Source: Oligella sp050920755 (GTDB lineage Bacteria > Pseudomonadota > Gammaproteobacteria > Burkholderiales > Burkholderiaceae_B). Taken from it: a stretch of DNA of 64,000 bases. The notes beneath the pieces are model-generated. The model had not been told where the DNA came from. It made no database searches and saw only the letters and a program-made list of their open reading frames with translations. The stretch's first letter is position 1. The number at the start of each line of letters is the position of its first letter. The stretch lies in NCBI RefSeq assembly GCF_050920755.1, contig NZ_CP158480.1, positions 1,054,001-1,118,000 on the forward strand, in the 5' to 3' direction. A program made the translations under genes and the position numbers. Positions 17,848-26,533 of the stretch are shown here, piece after piece.

Positions 17848-18360
17848 GTGAAAGCGCCAAAGTATTTTATTTATTCGGATTCTGAAGGGAACATATCAAA
17901 ACGCAAGTTGGATAAGTTGGTTGAAGAGGATGATATTTACTTTAAAGGGTTTCAAGAGGATGGTGGGTTCCGCACCTTCCGCAAGGATCGAGTAATTGAA
18001 GTTTTAACTGCTGATGAGTACTTGAGTGCAAACTTATCTACATCAACGACACACTTACGAACCACTGATTTTGACTCATATTTAGATACAGATTCGTCTT
18101 CTAATGTTGATTTATCTATAAGCTCAACAAATACTGTAGAAGTGTTTTTCTATGGCTTTTTGAGAAAAAAGTATTTTAGAATTCATTGCGAAGTGATGGG
18201 GTTCAGGGTGTCTACAAGAATTCGGCCGACGACTACCATTCTAGTGCATGACGGTTTGATTGGATGGATTACAAGATGGAAAGCCAAGAAACATTCAGTT
18301 CGTATTTTGACTGTAAAACAGTATTTTGAATTTGCTGATACAGGGGTGCTGCCTGATTAG
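17848..18360 (+). CDS. BRCT-like domain protein in the immunity operon
   Basis: 170 residues with a GTG start, 1 bp after the repressor stop. The N-terminal part (about 1-55: YSDSEGNISKRKLD, then FRTFRKDRVIEVL) has the RTFRxDRI strand pattern of WYL-like domains. A low-complexity Ser/Thr/Asp linker spans 58-95. The C-terminal part (96-165: VEVFFYGFLRKKYF, then TTTILVHDG and a final helix) has the pattern of a BRCT domain. These calls are by eye. It is cotranscribed with the repressor and the Rex-like pair. Confidence 0.65.
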   Translation: MKAPKYFIYSDSEGNISKRKLDKLVEEDDIYFKGFQEDGGFRTFRKDRVIEVLTADEYLSANLSTSTTHLRTTDFDSYLDTDSSSNVDLSISSTNTVEVFFYGFLRKKYFRIHCEVMGFRVSTRIRPTTTILVHDGLIGWITRWKAKKHSVRILTVKQYFEFADTGVLPD

Positions 18361-18415
18361 GTGGAAATTAAGAAAAAGAAATATCAGATAAGTAGGTGTT
18401 GGATTAGGAGATGGT

Positions 18416-19366
18416 ATGGCAAAGGAAGTCAAATTACGTGCTTTCGAAATTAGTAACCCTTTAATAATTAGCGCATCAAAGGATATTTTAAAGCCACTCA
18501 AGGAGAAGCTAGATACAACTGATACTACCCAAGAACGATGTATGATTTTGAGTCATGAGGATAGCAATAAAGAGCAAGACTTAATATCTTACTATGAGTC
18601 TTTTGGACAAAATAGTTCACTTTATTGCACACTCCTACGCATTGCACCAGGCTCAAATGTGACGCATGTTACCAAAGTATTACTGGGAAAGAAGCAATTT
18701 AGTATCGAAGAATTAGAGAATCAAGAAATAGATACAGCAGCTATTTATAAGTATCACTTTGATTTTTCTATTAAAGGTAATTTTTTGGTAACTAATTTAA
18801 GGGGGAATATAACAATTAAAAGATTGCAAACTTATCTTGCATGGTTTTTAAACGATGAGAATTTAGAAATCACCCCAGTCATTGAGCCGCCGTCTGAAAT
18901 AAAGTTGAGTGATTTATCTGTTGCGTCATTTTCAGAACCTAGAACTGAAAATGCACAACAAAACACTTCAAGTTCCACCACTAAGGCCAGCAAGATAATG
19001 TCTCTTGCAAAATCGACAATTAAGGATTTATTAAAAGATAGTGATTCACTGAAAGATATTGAATTAGACGAAATTATTGAAGCCGAATTGTTGATAAAGT
19101 TTAGAAAACCGAGGACAATGGATGATGAAGTTTATCAAAAAAAATTAGGCTCTATCCTAAAGCCAGTTGCAGACTTAGAAAACGTTATGTTTAGAACAAA
19201 TGATAGAAAACGCTTAGTCTCCGGTAAAGAGTTATTGCTTGTTAAAACTGTTTCAGTAGAAACTACGGAATCTGGCCATTTAGTAGAGCAAGATCTTTTG
19301 CAAGAAATGTCTAAGTTTCTTGATGAGTTAATCCAAAAAAATAAGTCTCAACCAAATAATTTATGA
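18416..19366 (+). CDS. RexA-like soluble sensor protein (candidate)
   Basis: 316 residues, soluble, with no signal peptide. The start at 18416 has TAGGAG five bases upstream. No enzymatic motif is visible. The region from about residue 110 to the end follows lambda RexA in order: a strand-rich block (HFDFSIKGNFLVTNLRGN), a helix with TYLAWFL, a strand ITPVIEPP, a Ser/Thr-rich linker, then a basic strand (ELLIKFRKPR) and a final long helix. lambda RexA is 279 residues. The next gene overlaps by ATGA and encodes a RexB-like membrane protein. The homology is structural inference only. Confidence 0.55.
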   Translation: MAKEVKLRAFEISNPLIISASKDILKPLKEKLDTTDTTQERCMILSHEDSNKEQDLISYYESFGQNSSLYCTLLRIAPGSNVTHVTKVLLGKKQFSIEELENQEIDTAAIYKYHFDFSIKGNFLVTNLRGNITIKRLQTYLAWFLNDENLEITPVIEPPSEIKLSDLSVASFSEPRTENAQQNTSSSTTKASKIMSLAKSTIKDLLKDSDSLKDIELDEIIEAELLIKFRKPRTMDDEVYQKKLGSILKPVADLENVMFRTNDRKRLVSGKELLLVKTVSVETTESGHLVEQDLLQEMSKFLDELIQKNKSQPNNL

Positions 19367-19812
19367 AAAGTATAATTAGACTCTTACTCGTAATTCTTTT
19401 ATCCGTAGTCATCACTTTAATTTTTGATGACTACAGTCCGAGCGTGGGTCTAATTAATACTTTGTTTACAGTAGCAAGCATAATGTTTGCTATAGGTTTG
19501 GGGTTGATAGTTAGTTTTAGCCCAGATGGTGTTCATAACAAAAACTATTTGAATCGAATTAGAAAAAGTGTCAAAAACGTTAGAGATAATTTTCTTTTAG
19601 AGTTTTTTATTATTTCTATTTGTTTTGTTGTTGTTAATATGGAGTTTCTAGAGATTAAATTAACATACAAATTATTAAAGTTTAATTTTTTGATTTTCTG
19701 TGGAGTTCAAACTTTTTTTTCAATTTTCTATTTTGCATATAATTTTCTAGAAATACAAAAATTAAAAGACGATATTTTTGATCGAGTTTTATCGGACAGA
19801 CTTCAAGGTTAA
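19363..19812 (+). CDS. RexB-like four-TM membrane protein (candidate)
   Basis: 149 residues with four hydrophobic segments (about 5-20, 32-53, 77-95 and 105-128) and a short charged tail. lambda RexB has 144 residues, four TM segments and a similar end (aromatic helix, then a polar tail). The start overlaps the preceding stop (ATGA), so the two products are translationally coupled. In lambda, RexB forms an ion channel opened by RexA on superinfection. That role here is inferred from order and topology. Confidence 0.6.
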   Translation: MKSIIRLLLVILLSVVITLIFDDYSPSVGLINTLFTVASIMFAIGLGLIVSFSPDGVHNKNYLNRIRKSVKNVRDNFLLEFFIISICFVVVNMEFLEIKLTYKLLKFNFLIFCGVQTFFSIFYFAYNFLEIQKLKDDIFDRVLSDRLQG

Positions 19813-19829
19813 TTCATTATTTGAGAAAA

Positions 19830-19931
19830 ATGAGCAAAATCATAGACATTAATAAGTTTCGCCAGAGAGTGCTTACACCGATTGAAAAAATGAACAACTT
19901 ATTGGATGAGATTTTAAAAAACGGTTCTTAA
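19830..19931 (+). CDS. Possible 33-residue peptide after the Rex-like pair
   Basis: The frame encodes MSKIIDINKFRQRVLTPIEK and 13 more residues, helical and mixed charge. The Shine-Dalgarno is weak (TTGAG). It fills the gap between the rexB-like gene and the terminator, suggesting a real small gene, but the evidence is limited. Confidence 0.4.
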   Translation: MSKIIDINKFRQRVLTPIEKMNNLLDEILKNGS

Positions 19932-19956
19932 CGCAATGTTATGAACACTTTGTGTC

Positions 19957-19980
19957 GCCCCGATTGTCGGGGCTTTTTTT
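19957..19980 (+). terminator. Terminator of the immunity operon
   Basis: A perfect 7-bp GC-rich stem (GCCCCGA/TCGGGGC, loop TTG) is followed by seven Ts. It ends the repressor / BRCT-like / Rex-like transcript just before the Rci-like gene. Confidence 0.9.
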
Positions 19981-19995
19981 ATGTCTGGAGAAACG

Positions 19996-20996
19996 ATGAA
20001 ACATAGAAGAGAAAGGCGACTGATGTCGCAAATGCCTACGTTAGCGGAGGCTTTTGATAGATACTTGCGTGACGTGTCTGTGAAAAAAAGTCGTATGAGC
20101 AAGAACGATCGCTGGTGAAATTCTGGAAAAGTACCGACTTGGCCAAACGCTCTATCGGCTCAATCCGGCAGCAGGATTTGATTCGTCTGCGTGATGAATT
20201 AGCCCTTAGCTTTGCGCCGGCGACCATTGTCAGGCGCTTTGCTATTTTGTCGAATCTTTTTACAATAGCAAAAAAAGATTGGCTGTACGCCGTTGATAAT
20301 CCGGTCTTAGAACTGCGCAAGCCGAAGGTGCGAAATGAGCGCACGAGGCGTTTATTTACTGATATCAGAGTGATGGGCGCAACCGAGTTTCAAGCACCGC
20401 GCGTTGAAACGGAATGGATTGCTCAACGTACGCAGTCTAAGTATTTATATACGATAGTCCAGTTGGCCATTGAAACGGCCATGCGTCGCTCGGAGATTGT
20501 GCGCATCCGACGTGAGCACATCAATTTCGAAAACGGCACGCTCTGGATCCCTGAATCAAAAAACGGTGAGGATCGTACGGTACCGCTGTCGCCGGTGGCC
20601 AGCTATGCGTTGATGATGCACTTAATGCGGCACAATCGAAAGGGGCAGCTTTTTCCGATGGATGTCGGTGCGGTCAGTCGTGGGTTTTTGCGGGCAATTA
20701 GGCGAGCTCGTGTGGACTATGAAGCGTTGTGTGCTAAGCATGACGTGCAGCCTAATGAGCGCTATTTTATCGATTTGCGCTTTCATGATCTGCGGCACGA
20801 AGCCACGTCAAGACTTGCCGAAGTTTATGAGATGCATGAGTTGGCCAAAATCACCGGCCATAAAGATACGCGCATGCTTTTACGGTATTATCACCCTGAC
20901 GGCGGGATGTTAGCACGTAAGTTGGCCAATAGCAGTCTTGGCCAACAGCAACTCGGTTGGGTTAACCGGATGCTGTTGGGTATTGATAACAGTTAG
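19996..20996 (+). CDS. Rci-like tyrosine recombinase, frame interrupted at an A7 run
   Basis: The N-terminal 40 codons (start 19996, GGAGA upstream) end at a TGA at 20116. The rest continues in the -1 frame to 20996. Re-reading one A of the A7 run at 20083-20089 joins them into about 333 residues: a SAM-like N-domain (TLAEAFDRYLRDV...) and a catalytic domain with Arg in TAMRRSEI, HxxR in LRFHDLRHEA, His in ITGHKD and Tyr in LRYYHP. The style is that of shufflon recombinases (Rci) and related phage recombinases. It could be a pseudogene, a sequencing slip, or made by -1 frameshifting. It overlaps the convergent dam gene by 4 bp. Confidence 0.75.
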
Positions 20997-21757
20997 TAGT
21001 TTTTAATAATTAACTCTGTTGACCGTCGGGGCTCGTTTGTTTGGCCGCCGACGGTGTAAGCGATATCAATGCGATCGATGCTGAAGTCATTAAACACTTC
21101 AACGATTGCGGGGTGGTCGTTGAGAGACAATAACACCTTGCCTTTGCAGTTGGCCATAAAGTCGGCCATTTTCTTGTATTGACTAAAATCAAACTTCACG
21201 CCATAACCGGTCAGTTCGTAATAGGGCGGGTCAAGATAATAAAAAGTGTGTGAGCGGTCGTACTTTAACATGACTGTGTACCAGTCATCATGCTCGATAA
21301 GCGTACGTTTTAAGCGTTCGTGGGCTTGGCTGATGTCCTTTTGTAAGCTGTTTAGATTTAGTCGTGGTGGCGATGCCGTGGCCGTGCCAAGGGTCGGGTT
21401 GGTAATTCGGCCGCCAAATGCCAATTTTTGTAGATAGTAAAATCTGGCCGCTCGTTGAATGTCGGTCAATAATTTGCTCGGCGTGTTTTTCAGACATTCA
21501 AATAGCTCGCGTGAGCACAAAGCGTTCTGAAACTCTTTAACAAGTGCTTCCGGGTGATGCTTTACAACACGGAAAAGATTGATTAAATCGCCATTGATGT
21601 CGTTGATGATTTCTGATTTTGCCGGCGCTTTCATGAAGTAGAGTGCAGCTGCGCCACAAAATGGCTCAACATAGCACTGATGGTCAGGAAAGAGGGGTAA
21701 TAATGTTTTGGCCAAGCGTCGTTTTCCGCCCAGCCAAGCAATGATAGGTACAGCCAC
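20993..21757 (-). CDS. dam: Phage DNA adenine methylase (Dam family)
   Basis: A 254-residue N6-adenine methyltransferase. The N-terminal SAM region contains WLGGKRRLA (8-16) and EPFCGAAALYF (31-41). The catalytic motif DPPY is at 176-179. Family members methylate GATC, but specificity here is not known. It is the last gene of the late tail operon, after gene D. A phage Dam may protect its DNA from restriction or alter regulation. Confidence 0.9.
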   Translation of the reverse strand: MAVPIIAWLGGKRRLAKTLLPLFPDHQCYVEPFCGAAALYFMKAPAKSEIINDINGDLINLFRVVKHHPEALVKEFQNALCSRELFECLKNTPSKLLTDIQRAARFYYLQKLAFGGRITNPTLGTATASPPRLNLNSLQKDISQAHERLKRTLIEHDDWYTVMLKYDRSHTFYYLDPPYYELTGYGVKFDFSQYKKMADFMANCKGKVLLSLNDHPAIVEVFNDFSIDRIDIAYTVGGQTNEPRRSTELIIKNY

Positions 21758-21830
21758 TGCAGCTCCTTTTTAAATGGTTTAAGTTAAAGGTGCTGGGTGT
21801 GAGAGCGCAGCGTTGGAGCAGCTGTATTGG

Positions 21831-22853
21831 TTAAGCGGTCGGTTGCTCCTCTTTTTCGCTTTCGAGCTCGAGCTCGAGGTCGGACGTTAGACCGCTGCCT
21901 TTATCGAGTTTGTGGGTGACGGTTTTAATTAAAAACGTATGACTGCTGATAGGGGGCTTCATGTCCGGGAACTGTATTTTTACTTGAACACTCAAGTCAG
22001 GTCGACCGTGTGCCATAGAAAAGCGCATTTGCACTTCGCCCCTTTTTAAACGCTCATACTCTGATTTTGCAGCACGCAAGGCGTCCGCTTCGCTGCCGTA
22101 AGTTTTTTGGATTTTTTTAGCGTTTTTTTCGGTACCAACGACGACTTTTTTAGTTTTTTGAGATTTGATATCTTGCCACTTGGCGACTACGCCGGGGTAA
22201 GCGTCACGAGACGCTTCGGAGTAGTTATGACGGTCGCCGATGTTACGCGATATGCCGATGATCGGCATGTTTTTGCCGGTGGCCGTTTTACCGTCGTGTT
22301 TTTTTATAAAAATCAGTTTACCGTCTTTGACAGTGGCAACTGCGTCAAATTGCTTGCCAAGGCGGGCTAAAAATTTGTGATCAGACTCATTGGTCTGGTC
22401 AATGTGTTCAATCACGTGTTTAGCGATTGTTTTATCAACAACCGCCTCTAAGCGGTTTTGTAGCGCGATGGTTTTAATGATTTCCTCAACGCTTTTTTTA
22501 TGGAATGAACGCTCTTTGCGTTCTCGCATTGCGCCATTCAATGGGCAAGACCGAGCGCGGATAGTTAACTGGTCCGGTGCACCGCTGTGTTGCAGTTCGT
22601 CAATGTTGAATTTGCCTTTTTTAATCAATCCTAACTGTCGGTAGCCAATGGCCAACTCTAAAACCGCATCCAGTGGTGGTAGATTAATGGCGTTGTCGTG
22701 GTCGGAGAGGACGATATCGAGCTGATCCGCTTCATCGTCACGACTTTCGCGCAGCGTCAGGCTGACAAGTCGCGCATCAAAACGACTTGTCACGTTTTGG
22801 CCATTGACCGTGATATTGAAAATCGGTTCGTCGTGATAGTACTCTAGTGTCAT
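21831..22853 (-). CDS. D: Tail protein gpD (P2 late control D / baseplate hub)
   Basis: 340 residues of the phage late control D family, the central hub of contractile tails. The pattern FDARLVSLTLRESRDDEADQ near the N-terminus and the domain containing IGISRNIGDRHNYSEASRDAYPG are typical. Its start overlaps the end of gene U by 4 bp. It lies at the end of the F operon, as in P2. Confidence 0.92.
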   Translation of the reverse strand: MTLEYYHDEPIFNITVNGQNVTSRFDARLVSLTLRESRDDEADQLDIVLSDHDNAINLPPLDAVLELAIGYRQLGLIKKGKFNIDELQHSGAPDQLTIRARSCPLNGAMRERKERSFHKKSVEEIIKTIALQNRLEAVVDKTIAKHVIEHIDQTNESDHKFLARLGKQFDAVATVKDGKLIFIKKHDGKTATGKNMPIIGISRNIGDRHNYSEASRDAYPGVVAKWQDIKSQKTKKVVVGTEKNAKKIQKTYGSEADALRAAKSEYERLKRGEVQMRFSMAHGRPDLSVQVKIQFPDMKPPISSHTFLIKTVTHKLDKGSGLTSDLELELESEKEEQPTA

Positions 22854-23284
22854 ACTAGGCCTTTAATATCGGGTAGTTTCAAGTCACCAATCATTTTATT
22901 GAATAGACTCTCATCAATTTTCTTTAGCTGCAAACTGAATTCAATGCGACGGCTGCGGCCGTTTTTATAAAAATACTCATGCGTTTGCTTGAGACTTTCT
23001 ATGACGTATGAACCGTAAACACGGCCGGTACCTGAGATGAGTACGTAGGCTTTGCCGGTGTTGGCCATCTCTTCCAAAAAGTCCAAGCTGAAAGCAGAGC
23101 CTTTTACTTGCGGTGAAAACCAGCCGTTTAGAGTGATGGTCTCATCACCGGGGCCGGTGTATTGAAAGCCGTCACGGCGGCCAACGCGAGAATTACTCGG
23201 GTGGTTCCAAGTCGAATTTTTCTCCAAGCTTTGATAAGCGGAAGTGTGAATTGAAAAAATGAAAAAACCCAGCGCCATCATCAT
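22850..23284 (-). CDS. U: Tail protein gpU
   Basis: 144 residues from ATG at 23284; the longer frame to 23338 would overlap the tape-measure C-terminus and is not needed. It carries the GpU family pattern (DGFQYTGPGDETITLNGWFSP, then AFSLDFLEEMANTGKAYVLI). In P2-like phages it is a tail-terminator or baseplate-associated factor between T and D. It starts 2 bp after the stop of T and overlaps D. Confidence 0.92.
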   Translation of the reverse strand: MMMALGFFIFSIHTSAYQSLEKNSTWNHPSNSRVGRRDGFQYTGPGDETITLNGWFSPQVKGSAFSLDFLEEMANTGKAYVLISGTGRVYGSYVIESLKQTHEYFYKNGRSRRIEFSLQLKKIDESLFNKMIGDLKLPDIKGLV

Positions 23285-23286
23285 AA

Positions 23287-26200
23287 TTAGTACCCATAAT
23301 CCGTATAAGAAGAGCGTTTGCGGACTTCTTCGTCCCACTTGATACGCTCCAGTTCTTGTTTTACTTGGATTGCGATGTCTTCAGCCGATTGTCCTGCGGC
23401 AGCATAAACGTTGATAGTTATATTCGGTGCAACTGTAGGCGTTGTTGCAGGCTGAGTTGCTCGTGCAGCCATGGCCATTAGGCTCGGTCGGCTATCAAAA
23501 CTAATCGGCGTATTAAGATCCGGATTGGCCATGGCCATGTTGCTATTTGCAGCTGTGGCTGTGGTAATGGCCATCGCTGCAGCTGCTTTAGACGCAATAG
23601 CTGTACTGCGCTTAATGCCGATAGCCAAGCCTTCGGGCAGGAATTGACCAAACTCAGCAAAGAGACGGCTCGGGGAACGCATTTTGAACAAGTTGGTCGT
23701 GCGCTCAACTACGCTACTCGCCATATCTTTCACGGCATTCACCGCAGAACCAATGCCTGATTTAATGCCGTTTGCGAGACCTTTAGCGATGTTCTTACCG
23801 TGTTCTAAAAATTGGGACGGTAAGTTGATTAAAAATGTTTTGATTTCGTCAAAATGTTTAATAAAAATGCCAAGCGGGTGGAAATTCCAAAAAATGTATT
23901 TGATTTTTTCGATCGCTGCGCTGATGATGTTTTTAATCCAATTAAACGACGTCTGCGTGGCTGTGCCGACGCCTTGCCACAGGTTGGCCATGTAGGCCTT
24001 AATGCCGTCCCAATGTTGGATGACGAGGCCCAGTGGCGTGAAGTTCAGGAATAGGTACGTGATGCCATCTATCGCTGCGCTGATGATGTTTTTAATCCAG
24101 TCGAACGATGTTTGTGTTGCCGTGCCGACGCCTTGCCACAGGTTGGCCATGTAGGCCTTAATGCCGTCCCAATGTTGGATGACGAGGCCCAGTGGCGTGA
24201 AGTTCAGGAATAGGTACGTGATGCCATCTATCGCTGCGCTGATGATGTTTTTAATCCAGTCGAACGATGTTTGTGTTGCCGTGCCGACGCCTTGCCACAG
24301 GTTGGCCATGTAGGCCTTAATGCCGTCCCAATGTTGGATGACGAGGCCCAGTGGCGTGAAGTTCAGGAATAGGTACGTGATGCCATCTATCGCTGCGCTG
24401 ATGATGTTTTTAATCCAGTCGAACGACGTTTGTGTCGCTATTTTTATGGCTTCCCAAGCTACGGCCATTTTTTCTTTCACGACATCCCAGTTTTTATAAA
24501 GAAGGATCCCTGCTCCGATAATCGCCGTAATAGCGGCAAGAATGCCCAATCCCGGGACGCTCATGAAAAGAATCTTGAATGCTTTGCTTAACATGCCGGC
24601 AATGCCAATGCCGGTTTTCATTTTGATAAAAGTTGATGCAAAAGTGTATTTAACTAAAGCCAACGGTCCGATAATAGCACCGATAGTCATAAGCAATGCT
24701 CCGCCGGCAGTAATTAATGCACCGGCGGCCAATGTCACTTTAGTGATGGTACCTGCAAGTTTCGGATTGGCCTCAATCCAGTTTGTGACTTTGCCAAGAA
24801 ATTCGGTCAAGTTTTTTACAAGTTCACGTAGGACACCATTTTGTTCATCGAAGAGTGCAATGCCTACACCCTCCCAGGCGGAAGCTAATGCAGTGATATC
24901 GCCTGACAAGTTGTCAGACATTGTTTTAGCTACTTTAGCCGCTTCGCCTTGCGAATTTCTGATTTGCTCTAAAAATTCAGTGAAATTTGATGCGCCGGAG
25001 TCTCTAAGTGCCTTATCGGCATTGTCAAGTAGTTCCCCCATTGCGGTCATCGCTTCCGTTCCGGCAATGGCTTTAATAATGCCCGCTCGCTTGGCATTAC
25101 CCATGTTTTTTGTTTTGGCATTAAGCTCGTCTAAAATTTCAATGAAATTTCTTAAATTGCCATTTTTATCGGTTGTTTTAATGTTCAAACTATCTAGCGC
25201 ATCGCGAGCCATTTTTTCCGGTGCGGCTAATCGAGACATAATTGAACGCATTGCGGTACCGGCTTGACCCGCTTGAATACCGGCATTACCCATTAAGCCG
25301 GTGGCCGCCAGCATTGTTTCAAGGTCTACGCCGAGCTGTTGACCGGTGCCCGCGACGTATTTCATCGTTTCGCCAATCATTTCGACGTTGACGTTAGATC
25401 GCGTAAATGTGGCCACCATGGCATCACTTACACGGCTCATTTCGTCGGCAGGAATTTTCATTGCCGTCAACACATTAGAAACAATGTCAGCTGAGCGGTC
25501 GATGGCCATATCACCCGCTAACGACAAGTCTAATAGCCCCGGCATCGCTGACTTAATGTCTCGAGCTTCCATGCCTGACATCGCCAAAAATGATTGAGCT
25601 TCGGCTACTTGAGTGGCCGTAAACATCGTGGTTTTACCCAATTGTTTAGCTTGCTCTCTCAATGCAATTAGACCCTCGGCATCTTTGTCGAGCCGAGTAA
25701 GCGATTGCACTTTTGACATCCCTTTGTCAAAAGCGATGCCAGGTGCCATCACTTCGCCCATGCCTCGCAGCGCTCTGTTACCAACGCTGTAGCCGACAGC
25801 GCCTGTCACGCTCATGTTGCTGGCCAGTTGCTGAGCTTTTTGTAGCTTGTTTTTTTCTTCCGTCAGCTTTCTATGGGCTGCATTGACTTTATCGACTTGA
25901 GCTTTTTGTTGTTGTAGCTTACTGTTAGTAAGCTCGATGCTCTCAGCTAAGCGCTTTTCTTCGGCCGATAGGTTTTTAGTATCAATCCCCATCGAACTAA
26001 GCTTATTGCTTGATTCATTAAGCTTTTTAGTTTGCTCGCCAAGACGTAAATTCAGTCGTTCGACCGACTTGCTTTTGCGCTCCAGCTCTTGCTGCAAAGC
26101 TTTTGTCGGGTTCGTTGTTTGACTAATTTTTTGAGAGAGTTCAGCATATTCGCGTTGTGCTTTATTAAGCTTGGCGGTTGTATCACCAAGCTTATCGTTC

Positions 26201-26373
26201 AGCTTGTTGTGACCTGCAAGCTGTGTTTCTTTTTTGCGCAACTCATCCAGTTGGTCACGTAATTTATTAAGTGACTGAACGGCTGAGACCGTCCCTTTGC
26301 CGATTTTTTGCAACGGCTCAGATAGACGGTCTTTGATTTGCGTAATTATTGATAACTTTAAATCTCTACTCAT
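23287..26373 (-). CDS. T: Tail tape measure protein gpT
   Basis: 1028 residues. The N-terminal third is coiled-coil (about 1-190). A phage tail tape-measure core domain follows (around 200-500, with MSKVQSLTR and AEAQSFLAMSGM). Hydrophobic segments come after it, then tandem 53-residue repeats and a C-terminal soluble part. It sets tail length and is ejected with DNA. Three copies of the repeat (TSFDWIKNIISAAIDG...LWQGVG) are nearly identical. Its start overlaps the end of the E' frame by 8 bp. Confidence 0.93.
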   Translation of the reverse strand: MSRDLKLSIITQIKDRLSEPLQKIGKGTVSAVQSLNKLRDQLDELRKKETQLAGHNKLNDKLGDTTAKLNKAQREYAELSQKISQTTNPTKALQQELERKSKSVERLNLRLGEQTKKLNESSNKLSSMGIDTKNLSAEEKRLAESIELTNSKLQQQKAQVDKVNAAHRKLTEEKNKLQKAQQLASNMSVTGAVGYSVGNRALRGMGEVMAPGIAFDKGMSKVQSLTRLDKDAEGLIALREQAKQLGKTTMFTATQVAEAQSFLAMSGMEARDIKSAMPGLLDLSLAGDMAIDRSADIVSNVLTAMKIPADEMSRVSDAMVATFTRSNVNVEMIGETMKYVAGTGQQLGVDLETMLAATGLMGNAGIQAGQAGTAMRSIMSRLAAPEKMARDALDSLNIKTTDKNGNLRNFIEILDELNAKTKNMGNAKRAGIIKAIAGTEAMTAMGELLDNADKALRDSGASNFTEFLEQIRNSQGEAAKVAKTMSDNLSGDITALASAWEGVGIALFDEQNGVLRELVKNLTEFLGKVTNWIEANPKLAGTITKVTLAAGALITAGGALLMTIGAIIGPLALVKYTFASTFIKMKTGIGIAGMLSKAFKILFMSVPGLGILAAITAIIGAGILLYKNWDVVKEKMAVAWEAIKIATQTSFDWIKNIISAAIDGITYLFLNFTPLGLVIQHWDGIKAYMANLWQGVGTATQTSFDWIKNIISAAIDGITYLFLNFTPLGLVIQHWDGIKAYMANLWQGVGTATQTSFDWIKNIISAAIDGITYLFLNFTPLGLVIQHWDGIKAYMANLWQGVGTATQTSFNWIKNIISAAIEKIKYIFWNFHPLGIFIKHFDEIKTFLINLPSQFLEHGKNIAKGLANGIKSGIGSAVNAVKDMASSVVERTTNLFKMRSPSRLFAEFGQFLPEGLAIGIKRSTAIASKAAAAMAITTATAANSNMAMANPDLNTPISFDSRPSLMAMAARATQPATTPTVAPNITINVYAAAGQSAEDIAIQVKQELERIKWDEEVRKRSSYTDYGY
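23962..24427 (-). repeat. Tandem 159-bp repeats inside the tape measure gene
   Basis: About 2.9 nearly identical copies of a 159-bp unit (exactly 53 codons). Repeat-unit landmarks lie at 24088, 24247 and 24406, and a more diverged landmark at 23929. The nucleotide identity between copies points to recent duplication. Confidence 0.92.
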
Positions 26374-26533
26374 CAGCTTGGTACCGTCGGCGTGCTAATT
26401 CACGCCATTCAATGAGTTCTTCGATATACATAGCCGACATCGCTTCGGGTGGCCAATGGAATACCAAGGCGATATCGGCCATTAAGTCTTCTACTCGATG
26501 TGGGAGTCCGTGGCCACGTCGTCCTTCGCAGCG
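26366..26533 (-). CDS. E': Tail assembly chaperone extension gpE' (read by -1 frameshift)
   Basis: The frame -1 to gpE, open from the slippery site to a TAG at 26366-26368, adds 55 residues including MADIALVFHWPPEAM and EELIEWRELARRR. These match the P2 E' pattern (DIAxxFHWPP). The expected fusion E-E' is 141 residues: 86 from E and 55 from E'. It overlaps the tape-measure start, as in P2. As in other long-tailed phages, the ratio of short to fused chaperone matters for tail assembly. Confidence 0.88.
   Translation of the reverse strand, partial: RCEGRRGHGLPHRVEDLMADIALVFHWPPEAMSAMYIEELIEWRELARRRYQADE

Noticed and set aside
17848..19812. Kiwa-type defence pair (membrane protein plus 300-residue protein)
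   Set aside because: Sizes are roughly similar, but the gene order is reversed, the membrane protein is smaller, and the position behind the repressor fits RexAB better.
24542..25267. 241-codon open frame antisense to the tape measure gene
   Set aside because: It lacks a ribosome-binding site and protein-like composition, and lies fully inside gpT; it is a shadow of the repetitive Ala-rich coding strand.
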